DNA of 64,000 bases from Thermoleophilia bacterium (GTDB lineage: Bacteria; Actinomycetota; Thermoleophilia; Miltoncostaeales; Miltoncostaeaceae), in assembly GCA_017882545.1 (NCBI GenBank), contig JADGPG010000060.1:1-64000 (forward strand), given 5' to 3'. Positions 50,352-59,727 of this stretch are shown here, piece after piece. The notes under the pieces were generated by a model. It was not told the DNA's origin, did no database searches, and worked only from the letters and a program-made list of their open reading frames with translations. A program made the translations under genes and the position numbers. Each line of letters opens with the position of its first letter. Position 1 is the first letter of the stretch.

Positions 50352-51316
50352 CGACCGGCGGCCAGGAGCACGAGCTTGCGCCCGGTGGCCTGGTGGGCCT
50401 GCGCGGCCCACGCGGATGCGGCATCGTCGAGCGGCACCTCGTCGATGCCGATCCGGACCGTCCCCGCGGCGGCGGCCTGGCAGAGCAGCGGGTAGTCCCG
50501 CTCGAGGGCGGCAAACGGCTCGCTAAACAACGAGAACCCGAGGATGTCGACGCGCTTGCCGCGCAGCGGCCCGCCGGCAAGGCTGGCGGTCTGGGCGGCA
50601 GAGCTGCCAACCTGCACGACGCGGGCGCCGGTACGCAGGTGGGCGAGCACCGTCTGGAGCGGCTCGCCCCAGAGCGTGTCGATCACCAGGTCCAAGCCGT
50701 CGCCGGCAGCGTCGGCAAGGGCGCTGTCGGCCTCATGTGTGGCAACACCGACAACCGCGTCGGCACCGGCGCGCAGCGCGCGCAGACGGCCGTCCTCCGA
50801 ACGTGCCGCCGCCACGATCCAGCCGGCGCCCGCCGCCCGGGCCGCCTGAATGGCGACCTGACCGACGATTCCGGACGCGCCGAGGATAAGCACGCGCTCA
50901 CCGGGCACGATCGCGCCTCGACTCATGACCGGCATCCATCCGGCGAGCCCCGCGACACCCATCGCTGCGGCGAGCAACGGCGGGACGTCGTCCGGCACTG
51001 GGATGAGGAGGTCGTCCGCGACGACAAACAGCTCGGAAAAGCACCCGGTCATCCCGAGCGCCCACACCCGCGTTCCGGGCGCGAAACGCGCCGACGCGAC
51101 AACGACCCCGACGGCCTCGGCGCCGGCAACGCACGGTGCCACGGGCAGCGGCAGGTAGAAGCGCCCGGAGGCGATGGCCAGGTCGACGGGGTTCAGACCC
51201 GCGGCCTCGAGCCGGATCAGCGACTGTCCGGCGCCGGCGGTCGGCGCGGCCCAGTCTTCGGTCGCCGGCGGCTGCCCGTACTCCCGGATCACGACCGCGC
51301 GCACGCTGTCGCTCAC
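50348..51316 (-). CDS. Zinc-independent MDR-family quinone oxidoreductase
   Basis: 322 residues: a GroES-like N-domain (GLNPVDLAIASGRFY, PCVAGAEAVGVVV) and a Rossmann domain with ERVLILGASGIVGQVAIQAARAAGA. The zinc cysteines of alcohol dehydrogenases are missing, so it is of the QOR/zeta-crystallin type, NADPH-dependent. Substrate unknown. GTG 51316 overlaps the stop of a 43-residue membrane peptide (GTGA). Confidence 0.87.
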   Translation of the reverse strand: MSDSVRAVVIREYGQPPATEDWAAPTAGAGQSLIRLEAAGLNPVDLAIASGRFYLPLPVAPCVAGAEAVGVVVASARFAPGTRVWALGMTGCFSELFVVADDLLIPVPDDVPPLLAAAMGVAGLAGWMPVMSRGAIVPGERVLILGASGIVGQVAIQAARAAGAGWIVAAARSEDGRLRALRAGADAVVGVATHEADSALADAAGDGLDLVIDTLWGEPLQTVLAHLRTGARVVQVGSSAAQTASLAGGPLRGKRVDILGFSLFSEPFAALERDYPLLCQAAAAGTVRIGIDEVPLDDAASAWAAQAHQATGRKLVLLAAGR

Positions 51317-51444
51317 GGGGTCCTCATGGGATCCAGCGGCGCGAGCCATCCCGCCAGGTCCGCGACCAGCATCGCCCCGAGGATCACGATCACCATCGCG
51401 TACCAAACCCAGACGGGCCACAGGCGTGGGATACCGGATTCCAT
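51313..51444 (-). CDS. 43-residue single-pass membrane protein (not in ORF track)
   Basis: The minus strand encodes MESGIPRLWPVWVWYAMVIV continuing through a hydrophobic stretch to PLDPMRTP. One membrane helix (about 9-33) is rich in W, V, I and L. The TGA overlaps the oxidoreductase GTG as GTGA, the junction used throughout this genome, and the gene starts 10 bases after the glutamate-synthase-domain gene. Too short for the track's 60-codon cutoff. No family known; a small partner of either neighbour is possible. Confidence 0.6.
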   Translation of the reverse strand: MESGIPRLWPVWVWYAMVIVILGAMLVADLAGWLAPLDPMRTP

Positions 51445-51454
51445 CAGGGAGAGC

Positions 51455-53011
51455 CTACCCGATGATGGGATCGGACCGGAGCGTCGCGATCTGGTCGGAG
51501 CGCATGAACTCGGCGATTGCGGCGAGGTCGTCGTGGTCCGGCCGGCACCAGGCCGGCAGCAGATCGATGCGCTCGGCGGCCGGCGTCATCACCCGTCCAT
51601 CGAGGAAGGCGAATTGATCGAGGGTCAGGAACGCCGGGTGAGGGTGTCCGCACGTCCGAGCCAACGCCGCGATCTCCCGACGCAGGGTGCTGACGTAGTT
51701 TCCGAGACGCACCGATTTGAGGTCCGGGTCGAGTCCGTGCTGCAACCAGGCCGATTGGGTTGCCACGCCGCTCGGGCACCGGCCCGTGTGGCACCGCTGG
51801 GCCTGGATGCAGCCGATCGCCATCATCGCCTCACGGCCGACGTTGACCATGTCGGCACCCATGCCAAAGGCAAATGCCGCCGCCTCAGGCAGACCGAGTC
51901 GGCCCGATCCGACGAACACGACCCGATGCGCAATTCCACGGATCGCGAAGCTCCGGTAGGCCACCGCGTGTGCCTGGAGATACGGCAGCGCCACGTGATC
52001 GGTGAACACCAGCGGGCCCGCGCCGGTCCCGCCCTCGCCGCCGTCGACGGTCACGAAGTCCACACCCCGCCCGTTTGCGGACATCTGCTCGGCCAGGTCA
52101 TCCCAGAACGCGCTCTCCCCGACGGCCGACTTGATCCCCACCGGCAGCCCGGTGGCGTCGCCCAACCGCTCGACGAAGTCCAACATGGAATCGACATCCC
52201 TGAACTCGGTGTGCATCGCGGGGCTGCGGCAGTCGACGCCCTCAGGCACGCCGCGCGCGCGCGCGATCTCGGCGGTGACCTTCTTGCCCGGGAGAAGACC
52301 ACCGACACCGGGCTTTGCGCCCTGGCTGAGTTTGATCTCGATCGCGCGCACCGGATACCGCTCGCACTGCTCGACCAGGCGCTCGAGCGAGAACCGCCCC
52401 TGAGCGTCGTTGCATCCGAAATAGGCGGTTCCGACCTGGAAGATGAGGTCGCCGCCGTGGGCATGGTAGCGGGAGATCCCTCCCTCACCCGTGTCATGCA
52501 AGCAGCCGGCCAAACGGCTGCCGGTGTTCAAGGCCTCGACGGCCGCGCCGGACAACGCGCCGAAACTCATCCCCGAGATGTTGACAACCGACGGCGGGCG
52601 GAACGCGTGCCGGCGCCCCCGGGCCGCGCCAAGGACCTTGGCGCACGGCATGGCGTATCCCGGACCGTGCTCGACGACCGGATCCGGTTCGGGAAATGCC
52701 ACATTCAGAATGATCAGGTGGGCGGGATTGCGCTCGAACGCGTTGTCGGTGCCAAACGCGAAGCGGTTGTCCTCATGCTTGGCCGAGGCATAGATCCAGC
52801 GGCGCTGGTTGCGGCTGAAGGGCCGCTCGTCGTCATTGTTGGTGACGATGTACTGACGCAGCTCCGGGCCGACGGCCTCGAGGATGTACCGGAGATGCCC
52901 AACGACCGGGAAGTTCCGCAGGATCGCGTGCCGGCGCTGGAGCAGGTCGTAAGCGACCACGAGCGCTACGAGTCCACACAGGACCAGCAGTACGACCGCC
53001 CAGGCGGGCAT
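51455..53011 (-). CDS. FMN-binding glutamate synthase-domain protein with N-terminal membrane anchor
   Basis: 518 residues: one TM segment (about 3-20, WAVVLLVLCGLVALVVAY), then the FMN-binding TIM barrel of glutamate synthase (NISGMSFGALSGAAVEALN, DTGEGGIS, IEIKLSQGAKPGVGG, DFVTVDGGEGGTGAGP) and the 3Fe-4S cysteines GCIQAQRCHTGRCPSG (C-x5-C-x4-C). The amidotransferase domain is missing, so it is not a full GltB; related stand-alone proteins have unclear substrates. Start chosen at MPAWAVVL with a good GAGGAGG site. Divergent from the CDF transporter. Confidence 0.9.
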   Translation of the reverse strand: MPAWAVVLLVLCGLVALVVAYDLLQRRHAILRNFPVVGHLRYILEAVGPELRQYIVTNNDDERPFSRNQRRWIYASAKHEDNRFAFGTDNAFERNPAHLIILNVAFPEPDPVVEHGPGYAMPCAKVLGAARGRRHAFRPPSVVNISGMSFGALSGAAVEALNTGSRLAGCLHDTGEGGISRYHAHGGDLIFQVGTAYFGCNDAQGRFSLERLVEQCERYPVRAIEIKLSQGAKPGVGGLLPGKKVTAEIARARGVPEGVDCRSPAMHTEFRDVDSMLDFVERLGDATGLPVGIKSAVGESAFWDDLAEQMSANGRGVDFVTVDGGEGGTGAGPLVFTDHVALPYLQAHAVAYRSFAIRGIAHRVVFVGSGRLGLPEAAAFAFGMGADMVNVGREAMMAIGCIQAQRCHTGRCPSGVATQSAWLQHGLDPDLKSVRLGNYVSTLRREIAALARTCGHPHPAFLTLDQFAFLDGRVMTPAAERIDLLPAWCRPDHDDLAAIAEFMRSDQIATLRSDPIIG

Positions 53012-53133
53012 CCCGACCTCCTCTGCATCGTCGCGGCCGGCGGCGACGCCGTCCGGTACAGGCGAAGTATCGCGCGTCGGGCCGCCGACATGGCGGATGA
53101 CTCGGACACCGTAGTGGCAGCTACGCTTGCCCG

Positions 53134-54528
53134 GTGTCGACCGCCCCCGATGCAGGCCAAACCCGCCAGCCACTGACCGGTGCCGCCCGCACGGCACTCG
53201 TGTCGGTGGGCGCCGCAATCGTCCTGATCGCGATCAAGCTGATCGCGGGCATCAGTTCCAACAGCCTGGCGCTGATCTCCGAAGCCGTCCACAGCTGCGC
53301 CGACCTTGTTGCCGCGCTGCTTGCATTCTTGGCGGTGCGGGTCGCGGGCCGACCGGCCGACGCCGACCACCCCTACGGCCACGGCAAGGCGGAGCATCTG
53401 TCCGCGCTCATCGAGGGCATGATGCTCGTGGCCGCGAGTGCGGTGATCATCTACGAGGCGGTCACGCGCCTCATCCTCGGCGGCACGGAGGTCAACCCGT
53501 CGCCGTGGGTCTTTGGCGTCGTCGTGGTCATCATCGCCATCGACGGCGCCCGTGCGATGACCTCCTGGCGAGCGTCGCGGCGTCATCACAGCGCCGCGTT
53601 GGCGGCCGGAGCCGTGCATTTCGTCAGTGACATGGCCGGGACCGTGGCAGTGCTGATCGGCCTCATCGCCGCGAAGGCCGGATATCCCGGCGCGGACGCG
53701 ATCGCCGCCCTCGTCGTCGCCGCGCTCGTGCTGATCGCCTCCGGCGCGCTGCTGCGCCAGAACGCCGACATCCTCCTCGACCGCGCTGCGGCCGATGACG
53801 TCACGGCGGCCCGGGCGGCGATCGCGGACCTGGGCGACGTGGAAGTCCGGCGGCTGCGGTTACGCAGCGCCGCGGGCCACCATTGGGCCGACGTCGTCGT
53901 GGCGGTTCCGCCGGGGGTGGCGTTGGCCCAGGCCCACGCCACCGCGGACCGGGTCGAAGATGCGCTTGAACGGGTCCTTCCCGGCATTGACGCGGTGGTG
54001 CACGTCGAGCCGGGCAGCGGTCCGGTGACCGAGCGGGTGCGCGCCGCCGCTCAGGGTGTCACCGGCGTTCGCGAAGTTCACAACGTGCAGTTGCTCGACG
54101 TCGACGGCCACATCGAGGCCAGCCTGCACCTGAAGCTCCCGCCCGAGACGCGTCTCGCCAACGCCGACGCGACGGCACGCACGGTCCAGGCCGCGGTGCG
54201 GACCGAGGTTCCAGAGGTTGTCTCGGTACGGACCCACGTTGAACCGCTGACCTCCGCCGGCGCCGGCCACCAGGCCGCCGGGGCCGGCGCGGCACGGACC
54301 GCCACATCGCTGCGCGGCGACATCACCGACGCGACCGGATACGCCCCCGCCGAGATCCGCCTGGTCGACGTTGCCCAAGGACAGGTTGCGTTTGTCGTGA
54401 TCGGACTGCCGGCGTCCCTCTCACTCGCCGAGGCCCATGAGATCGCGGGCCGCGCCCGACGCGCCGGCCGCCTGTCCGATCCGGGTCTTGTGGACGTCTT
54501 CGTCCAGACCAACGCGGCCACCAACTAG
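53134..54528 (+). CDS. Cation diffusion facilitator (Zn2+/Fe2+-type) with three C-terminal cytoplasmic domains
   Basis: 464 residues; usual CDFs are about 300. Six-TM region with metal sites H-x3-D in EAVHSCAD (His53, Asp57) and VHFVSD (His162, Asp166), the HD-HD set of zinc exporters, and HPYGHGKAEHLSAL. After TM6 come three similar alpha-beta dimerisation modules (about 224-289, 298-370 and 395-460) instead of one. It exports divalent metal by proton exchange. GTG start. The next gene follows after 11 bases. Confidence 0.9.
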   Translation: MSTAPDAGQTRQPLTGAARTALVSVGAAIVLIAIKLIAGISSNSLALISEAVHSCADLVAALLAFLAVRVAGRPADADHPYGHGKAEHLSALIEGMMLVAASAVIIYEAVTRLILGGTEVNPSPWVFGVVVVIIAIDGARAMTSWRASRRHHSAALAAGAVHFVSDMAGTVAVLIGLIAAKAGYPGADAIAALVVAALVLIASGALLRQNADILLDRAAADDVTAARAAIADLGDVEVRRLRLRSAAGHHWADVVVAVPPGVALAQAHATADRVEDALERVLPGIDAVVHVEPGSGPVTERVRAAAQGVTGVREVHNVQLLDVDGHIEASLHLKLPPETRLANADATARTVQAAVRTEVPEVVSVRTHVEPLTSAGAGHQAAGAGAARTATSLRGDITDATGYAPAEIRLVDVAQGQVAFVVIGLPASLSLAEAHEIAGRARRAGRLSDPGLVDVFVQTNAATN

Positions 54529-54539
54529 GCCGGGCGCCC

Positions 54540-55298
54540 ATGCGATTCCGGCGCATCGCGCCCGAGGTCTTGGTCGGTACGAGCCGCGCATGGTCGACGA
54601 CCTGCACGATCGCCGGCCCGGACGGCGCCGTTGTCGTCGACGGCCCTGTCAGCCCCGCCGACGTCGCCGCGCTCGGTGCCCGGGCCGACGCCCGCGAGTT
54701 GGTCGCCACCCACGCCGACTGGGACCATCTGCTGGCGCCGCTGGCATTTCCGACCGCCCGTCGCCGCGCCGCCGCGGCGACGCTCCGGCGCCTAGCGGCC
54801 GAACGTCGACCGATTGCGGGCGAGCTGGCGGCCTGGGACAGTGCGCATGACCACCCCCCGCGCGGACTCCCCGACTGGGCCGACGCCGCCGAACTCCCCC
54901 AGCACGGACGCGCCAACACGGCGGCCGGTCCCGTCGAGATCGTGCCGGCCGACGGCCACACGACGGACGGAGTCGCCATCCTGCTCGTCCGTCATGGGGT
55001 GCTGATCGTCGGCGACTACCTCTCGCCCGTCGAGATCCCGTCGGTCGATCCGATCGCCGGGATCGGTGCATATCTGGCGACACTCGCGCGCCTCGACACG
55101 GTCGTTGCCGGGGTCGACTGGGTCGTTCCCGGGCACGGGTGGCCGCTGACCCGCCCGCGCGCCCGCGACCTGCTCGAGGCCGACCGCCGGTATCTGGAGC
55201 GCATCGCCGCAACCGGCGATGCGCCGCTTCCCCGTCATGCCACGGACGCGGTCCAGCGGCGCCAGCACGGACGCAACTGCCTCTGCACACGAGGCTAG
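54540..55298 (+). CDS. Metallo-beta-lactamase fold hydrolase
   Basis: 252 residues. The metal motif reads THADWDH (usual HxHxDH with the second His replaced by Asp), followed by ADGHTTDG, LIVGDYLSPVEIPS and VPGHGWPL, the later ligands of the fold. An inserted helical section (about 70-115) is rich in Ala/Arg. Substrate unknown. ATG start 11 bases after the CDF gene; its tail overlaps the HD-GYP gene by 4 bases. Confidence 0.8.
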   Translation: MRFRRIAPEVLVGTSRAWSTTCTIAGPDGAVVVDGPVSPADVAALGARADARELVATHADWDHLLAPLAFPTARRRAAAATLRRLAAERRPIAGELAAWDSAHDHPPRGLPDWADAAELPQHGRANTAAGPVEIVPADGHTTDGVAILLVRHGVLIVGDYLSPVEIPSVDPIAGIGAYLATLARLDTVVAGVDWVVPGHGWPLTRPRARDLLEADRRYLERIAATGDAPLPRHATDAVQRRQHGRNCLCTRG

Positions 55299-55924
55299 CG
55301 TGCCCCGAACACCACCCGGTCAAGCGCATCAACCGCGGCGGGCCAGAACTGGCTCCCGGCGTGCAGCGTGCACTCGATGATCGCTTCGTCGATGGTGCGC
55401 GCGCTCCCGTACGGCCGTACGGAGATGATCGCATCCCAGGCGTCCGCGACGGCGATGATTCTCGCGCCCTCCGGAATGCGGATCCCGGCGAGGCCGTCGG
55501 GATACCCGCCGCCGCCCCAGCGTTCGTGATGGTGGCGCACCCACGCGACCTGCTCGGGCCGCAGGACTCCGTGGAGCATCTCGGCACCGATCCGGGAGTG
55601 ATCCTTGACAGCCTCGTACTCATGCTCGGTGAGTCGATCCGGCTTGAACAGGATCTGGTCGGGAATCGCAATCTTGCCGACATCGTGGACGACGGCCGCC
55701 TCATGCAGCAGCGCGCAATCTGCATCCGCCCAGCCGAGCTCCATGGCGATCGCGACCGCAAGATCGGCGACCCGATCCGAATGCCGCCGGGTCGAGGGGT
55801 CTTTGGCGTCGACCGCGCGAGCGAGTCCGAGCCGCGCCTTGACGGCCGCGCTGGTCGTCGGTGCGACGGATGGAAGGCGCGTCCCGGCCGCCGGGCCGGC
55901 ACCGGGCCGTCTGGCGGCGGTCAA
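55295..55924 (-). CDS. HD-GYP-type phosphodiesterase domain protein
   Basis: 209 residues, essentially one domain: RRHSDRVADLAVAIAMELG, AAVVHDVGKIAIPDQILFKP (HD and KIGIPD-like motif), VKDHSRIGAEML, VRHHHERWGGGGYPDGLAG (HHE and GYP) and IAVADAWDAI. Such domains hydrolyse c-di-GMP or related dinucleotides. No receiver domain is attached. The TTG start is uncertain. Divergent from the geranylgeranyl reductase-like gene by 134 bases. Confidence 0.87.
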   Translation of the reverse strand: MTAARRPGAGPAAGTRLPSVAPTTSAAVKARLGLARAVDAKDPSTRRHSDRVADLAVAIAMELGWADADCALLHEAAVVHDVGKIAIPDQILFKPDRLTEHEYEAVKDHSRIGAEMLHGVLRPEQVAWVRHHHERWGGGGYPDGLAGIRIPEGARIIAVADAWDAIISVRPYGSARTIDEAIIECTLHAGSQFWPAAVDALDRVVFGAR

Positions 55925-56058
55925 CGGGCGACCCCGACGATGACAGCCTTACGCTCACGGGAACACACGCGCATACGCGGACAGATTCCCCCCGTGCTGA
56001 ACATTCCCTGCCTGTGCGCGTGGCGCCGCCCGGTCGGGACCTGCCAGACTCCCCTCCG

Positions 56059-57222
56059 ATGCTGGAGCATGCTGATGTGATCGTCGTTGGGGCCGGACCG
56101 GCGGGCTCAACCGCCGCCTTCCGCCTCGCCACCGAAGGCGCCCGCGTGGTGGTGCTGGACCGCCAGCGGTTTCCCCGCGACAAGCCGTGCGGTGGGGGCG
56201 TGACCGTCCGCGGCGCGAGGCTGCTGCCGTTCTCGATCGATCCCGTCGTCGAACGCGTCGTCGACCGGATCAACGTCACCATGGGCCACCATGGCCCGCG
56301 ACGAGACGTGACCGCCGGGTCGCCGCTGGTCTACATGACTCAGCGCCGGCGGCTCGACCATTTTCTGATCGACCAGGCGATCGCGGCGGGCGTTGACTTC
56401 CGTGACAGCACACGGGTACGCGCCATCGACATCCACCCGGGCGGAGTGCGCGTCCGGACCGACCACGGCACGATCACCGCCGCTGTCCTGGTCGGCGCCG
56501 ACGGCGCCAACGGGGTCACCCGGGCTGCGCTGGGCGCGCCCGAGCCCTCGTACGCCGTCGCACTGGAGGGCAACCTCCCGCGCGGCGCGTCCGGTTTCGA
56601 CGACCGTGACTACGAGACCGCCGCGCTCCTCGAGTTCGCGACGGTCCCGGGCGGGTATGGCTGGATCTTTCCCAAGGCCGACCACACCAACTTCGGTGTC
56701 GGCGGGTGGCTGTCCGAGGGGCCTCGCCTCCGTGCGCACCTGGACGAGCTGTGCGCGGCCCACGGCGTCACACTGGGAGATCTCGAGCACCTGCGCGGCC
56801 ATCGGCTCCCGATCCGACGGGCGGGCACGCCGATCGCGATCCCCCGGGCGGTCCTGGTCGGCGACGCGGCCGGCCTGGTCGACCCGTTCAGCGGCGACGG
56901 CATGTACGAGGCGTTCCTGTCGAGCAAGATCGCCGCCGAGACGATTACGGACCTGCTGGCGGGCGAGGTTCGTGACCTGTCCGGCTACCCGGAGCGACTC
57001 GGCGCCGCGCTCGAGCCGCACATGGCCGGCGCCTGGGTCGCCAAGCTGATGATCGAGCGCAGTCCCGCCGTCATGATGGGAATCCTGCACGTTCCCGGCA
57101 TGACCCGGGTCGTGGCCGAGCGAATGGGCCGCGTGGACTCCGACCACGGCCCATTCACGCGCCGGGTGGCGCGCGTCGTCGGTCGTCGCGCGCGACGCGC
57201 GCTCGGCGCTCACGCCGCCTGA
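56059..57222 (+). CDS. Geranylgeranyl reductase family FAD-dependent oxidoreductase
   Basis: 387 residues. FAD loop VIVVGAGPAGSTAAFRLA, the family signature RFPRDKPCGGGVTVRGARLL (PxxKxCGG), GADGANGVTRAALG, GGYGWIFPKADHTNFGVG, and the second FAD motif VLVGDAAGLVDPFSGDGMYEAFLS. Reduces polyprenyl double bonds (for instance menaquinone or chlorophyll side chain types). I start at MLEHADVIVVG; the track start 66 codons earlier overlaps the HD-GYP promoter. Confidence 0.9.
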   Translation: MLEHADVIVVGAGPAGSTAAFRLATEGARVVVLDRQRFPRDKPCGGGVTVRGARLLPFSIDPVVERVVDRINVTMGHHGPRRDVTAGSPLVYMTQRRRLDHFLIDQAIAAGVDFRDSTRVRAIDIHPGGVRVRTDHGTITAAVLVGADGANGVTRAALGAPEPSYAVALEGNLPRGASGFDDRDYETAALLEFATVPGGYGWIFPKADHTNFGVGGWLSEGPRLRAHLDELCAAHGVTLGDLEHLRGHRLPIRRAGTPIAIPRAVLVGDAAGLVDPFSGDGMYEAFLSSKIAAETITDLLAGEVRDLSGYPERLGAALEPHMAGAWVAKLMIERSPAVMMGILHVPGMTRVVAERMGRVDSDHGPFTRRVARVVGRRARRALGAHAA

Positions 57223-57313
57223 CTCACCGCCGGCCGCTCCCCCTGGGACCCCGGTCGGCGGTCACTACGCTATGACGGTCCTTCCCCAACCTCACCGCGA
57301 CGTTCGAGGCGAC

Positions 57314-58783
57314 ATGCGCACACCCGAACCGCACCCGCTGGTCCTTGTGACCGGACCGACGGGGTACGTCGGAGGACGGCTGTTGGCGGTACTCGAGTCC
57401 GACGGCTTTCGGGTGCGTTGCTTTGCGCGCCGCCCTGAGGCCCTGCGCGGGCGCGTCGGGCCGTTCACCGAGATCGCCGAGGGCGATATCCGCGACGCGA
57501 CGCGTGTGGCGGAAGCGATGCAAGGGGTCGACGTCGCGTATTACCTGGTTCATTCCATGGGGTCAAAAGGATCCTTCGCAACAGAGGACCGCGACGCCGC
57601 GCTGATCTTCACCACCGCGGCCCGCGCGGCCGGACTCCGGCGAATCGTCTACCTCGGCGGTCTCGGATCGGGCGACGACCTGTCCGCCCACCTGGCCAGC
57701 CGCCAGGAGGTCGGTCGTCTGCTGGCGGCTGGAGGCGTGCCGACCGTGGAATTCCGGGCAGGTATGGTCATCGGCTCGGGCAGTCTCGTCTTCGACGCGA
57801 TGCGGGCGCTCGTGCGGCAGCTCCCGGTCATGATCGTGCCGCGCTGGGTCGGAACGCTGACCCAGCCAATCGCCATCGACGACGTGATCGCCTACCTGCT
57901 CGCGGCCGCCGATCTCGATCAACCCGCCGACGGCGTCTACGAGATCGGCGGACCCGACCGCCTGTCGTACGGTGGCCTGATGACCGAATATGCGCGCCAG
58001 CGCGGGTGGCGGCGGATCATCATCCCGGTACCGGTCCTCAGCCCGCGCCTGTCGAGCCTGTGGCTCGGACTCGTCACCCCGGTGTACGCCCGCGTCGCCC
58101 GGAAGATGATCGACGGACTCCGCAACGAGACGCTTGTCCGTGACCACCGCGCGCGAACGGCCTTCCCCGACATTCGCCCGCGGGGGGTCGCGCAGGCGAT
58201 CGCAGAGGCCACCGTCGGCCACGACGACGCACCGACGCGCTGGTCCGACGCGGTCTCCTCGGCAGGCCGTTGGGCAGTCCGTGGCCCGGCCCGCGGCACG
58301 ATCCTCACCGACGCCCGCGCACTGTGGGTCGACGCACCGCCGGCGCGCGCGTTCGCCCCGATCCAGCGGATCGGTGGCCGCACCGGCTGGTACTACGGAG
58401 ATCGCCTGTGGGACCTGCGCGGCTGGTTGGATCTGATGACGGGAGGCGTCGGCGCACGGCGCGGGCGTCGACACCCGATCAACCTTGCGCCCGGCGACAC
58501 CATCGACTTCTGGCGCGTCGAGGAGATCGAGCCCGATCGCCGCCTGCGATTGGTCGGCGAGATGAAGCTGCCCGGCACGGCCTGGCTCGAGTTCGAGGTC
58601 GTTCCGCGTGGATCGGGATGCGAGATCCGTCAGACCGCGTCATTCGCGCCGTCCGGCATCGCGGGGCGTGCCTACTGGTTCGCCGTGGCGCCCTTTCACA
58701 GCGTGCTGTTTCCGGCGATGCTCGAGCGCATCGCGCGGGCGGTCCCCGCCGAGGACGCGGCGGCCGGGCGCGCGGCGGCCTGA
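57314..58783 (+). CDS. NAD(P)-binding SDR - DUF2867 fusion protein
   Basis: 489 residues. N-domain: atypical SDR (VLVTGPTGYVGGRLL, YYLVHSMGS, RIVYLGGLGS, EFRAGMVIGSGS, YEIGGPDRLSYG). C-domain (about 330-485): DUF2867, START/SRPBCC-like, with GWYYGDRLWDLRGWLD and DFWRVEEIEPDRRLRLVGEMKLPG. Proteins of this build are widespread in actinobacteria, substrate unknown. Start MRTPEPH has a GAGG site 5 bases upstream; ATG 57272 of the track is the alternative. Confidence 0.87.
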   Translation: MRTPEPHPLVLVTGPTGYVGGRLLAVLESDGFRVRCFARRPEALRGRVGPFTEIAEGDIRDATRVAEAMQGVDVAYYLVHSMGSKGSFATEDRDAALIFTTAARAAGLRRIVYLGGLGSGDDLSAHLASRQEVGRLLAAGGVPTVEFRAGMVIGSGSLVFDAMRALVRQLPVMIVPRWVGTLTQPIAIDDVIAYLLAAADLDQPADGVYEIGGPDRLSYGGLMTEYARQRGWRRIIIPVPVLSPRLSSLWLGLVTPVYARVARKMIDGLRNETLVRDHRARTAFPDIRPRGVAQAIAEATVGHDDAPTRWSDAVSSAGRWAVRGPARGTILTDARALWVDAPPARAFAPIQRIGGRTGWYYGDRLWDLRGWLDLMTGGVGARRGRRHPINLAPGDTIDFWRVEEIEPDRRLRLVGEMKLPGTAWLEFEVVPRGSGCEIRQTASFAPSGIAGRAYWFAVAPFHSVLFPAMLERIARAVPAEDAAAGRAAA

Positions 58784-58854
58784 CGCCCTCCACGCGGCGG
58801 CGCCCGGCACCGGTCCGGTCGCATCCGCACGTCCCGTGCGCCATGCTGTAGCCA

Positions 58855-59727
58855 ATGACCGAAATCACCTGGACCTCCCCGCTGCACGACCTCCGCGACC
58901 CGATCATCGTCGCCGCATTCCGCGGGTGGAACGATGCGGCATCGGCCGCGTCGGCCGCGTTGGCGTATGTCGCGGGCAAGCTCGACGCCTCATCGGCGGG
59001 CACGATCGACCCTGAGGAGTTCTACGACTTCCAGGCGACGCGACCGATGGTCGACCTCACGACCCCGGGCGCACACACGCTGACTTGGCCCGAGGTCGAG
59101 ATCCTTGTCGGCAGTGGCACCGCGCGCGATGTCATCTTCATCGCGGGGATCGAGCCGTCGATGCGCTGGCGCACGTTCTGCAACCTGCTCATTGACGCAG
59201 CGCTCGCCGCCGGCGCGACGACGTTCGTGACCCTCGGCGCGTTTCTCGCCGACACACCACACACCCGCCCGCCCCGGCTCACCGGCATGGCGTCGGATCC
59301 GGACGTGCTAGCAGGCATGCACATCCACGAGCCCGCGTACCGCGGACCGTCGGGGATCGTCGGCGTGCTGAACCAGCTGTCGGTGGAGCGCGGCATGGCC
59401 AGCATCTCCCTCTGGGCACCGGCGTCGCACTACGCCGCGGGCATCACGAACGCCAAGGCCGCGCTGGCACTGGTCCGCGCGCTTGAACAGACCACCCGGG
59501 TCGCTGTCGATCTGACAGAGCTGCATGCATCGTCGGCCGCGTATGAGTTACAGGTCTCGCGGGCGGTGGAGTCCGACCCCCGCCTGGCGGAACTGGTCCA
59601 CCAGCTCGAGAATGCCAGCGATGAGGACTTGGCATTCGACCCCGGGGCGCTGCCGTCCGGTGACGAGCTGGCGCTCGAACTCGAGCGTTTCCTGCGCGAG
59701 CGGGAGTCCGACTCGGGGAACTCCTAG
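58855..59727 (+). CDS. PAC2 family protein (proteasome-assembly-chaperone-like)
   Basis: 290 residues. It begins with DPIIVAAFRGWNDAASAASAALAYV, then DPEEFYDFQATRPMV, FIAGIEPSMRWRTFC, VTLGAFLADTPHTRPPRLTGMA, HEPAYRGPSGIVGVL and APASHYAAG, all PAC2 motifs. Actinobacterial PAC2 proteins are linked to ATP-grasp ligases or proteasome-related genes; neither is adjacent. ATG start; tail overlaps the sensor kinase by 4 bases. Confidence 0.88.
   Translation: MTEITWTSPLHDLRDPIIVAAFRGWNDAASAASAALAYVAGKLDASSAGTIDPEEFYDFQATRPMVDLTTPGAHTLTWPEVEILVGSGTARDVIFIAGIEPSMRWRTFCNLLIDAALAAGATTFVTLGAFLADTPHTRPPRLTGMASDPDVLAGMHIHEPAYRGPSGIVGVLNQLSVERGMASISLWAPASHYAAGITNAKAALALVRALEQTTRVAVDLTELHASSAAYELQVSRAVESDPRLAELVHQLENASDEDLAFDPGALPSGDELALELERFLRERESDSGNS

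Noticed and set aside
50393-53176. 927-residue plus-strand ORF
   Set aside because: Antisense to yjbQ's neighbour oxidoreductase and the glutamate-synthase-domain gene, whose motifs are unambiguous; no recognisable protein features in the shadow.
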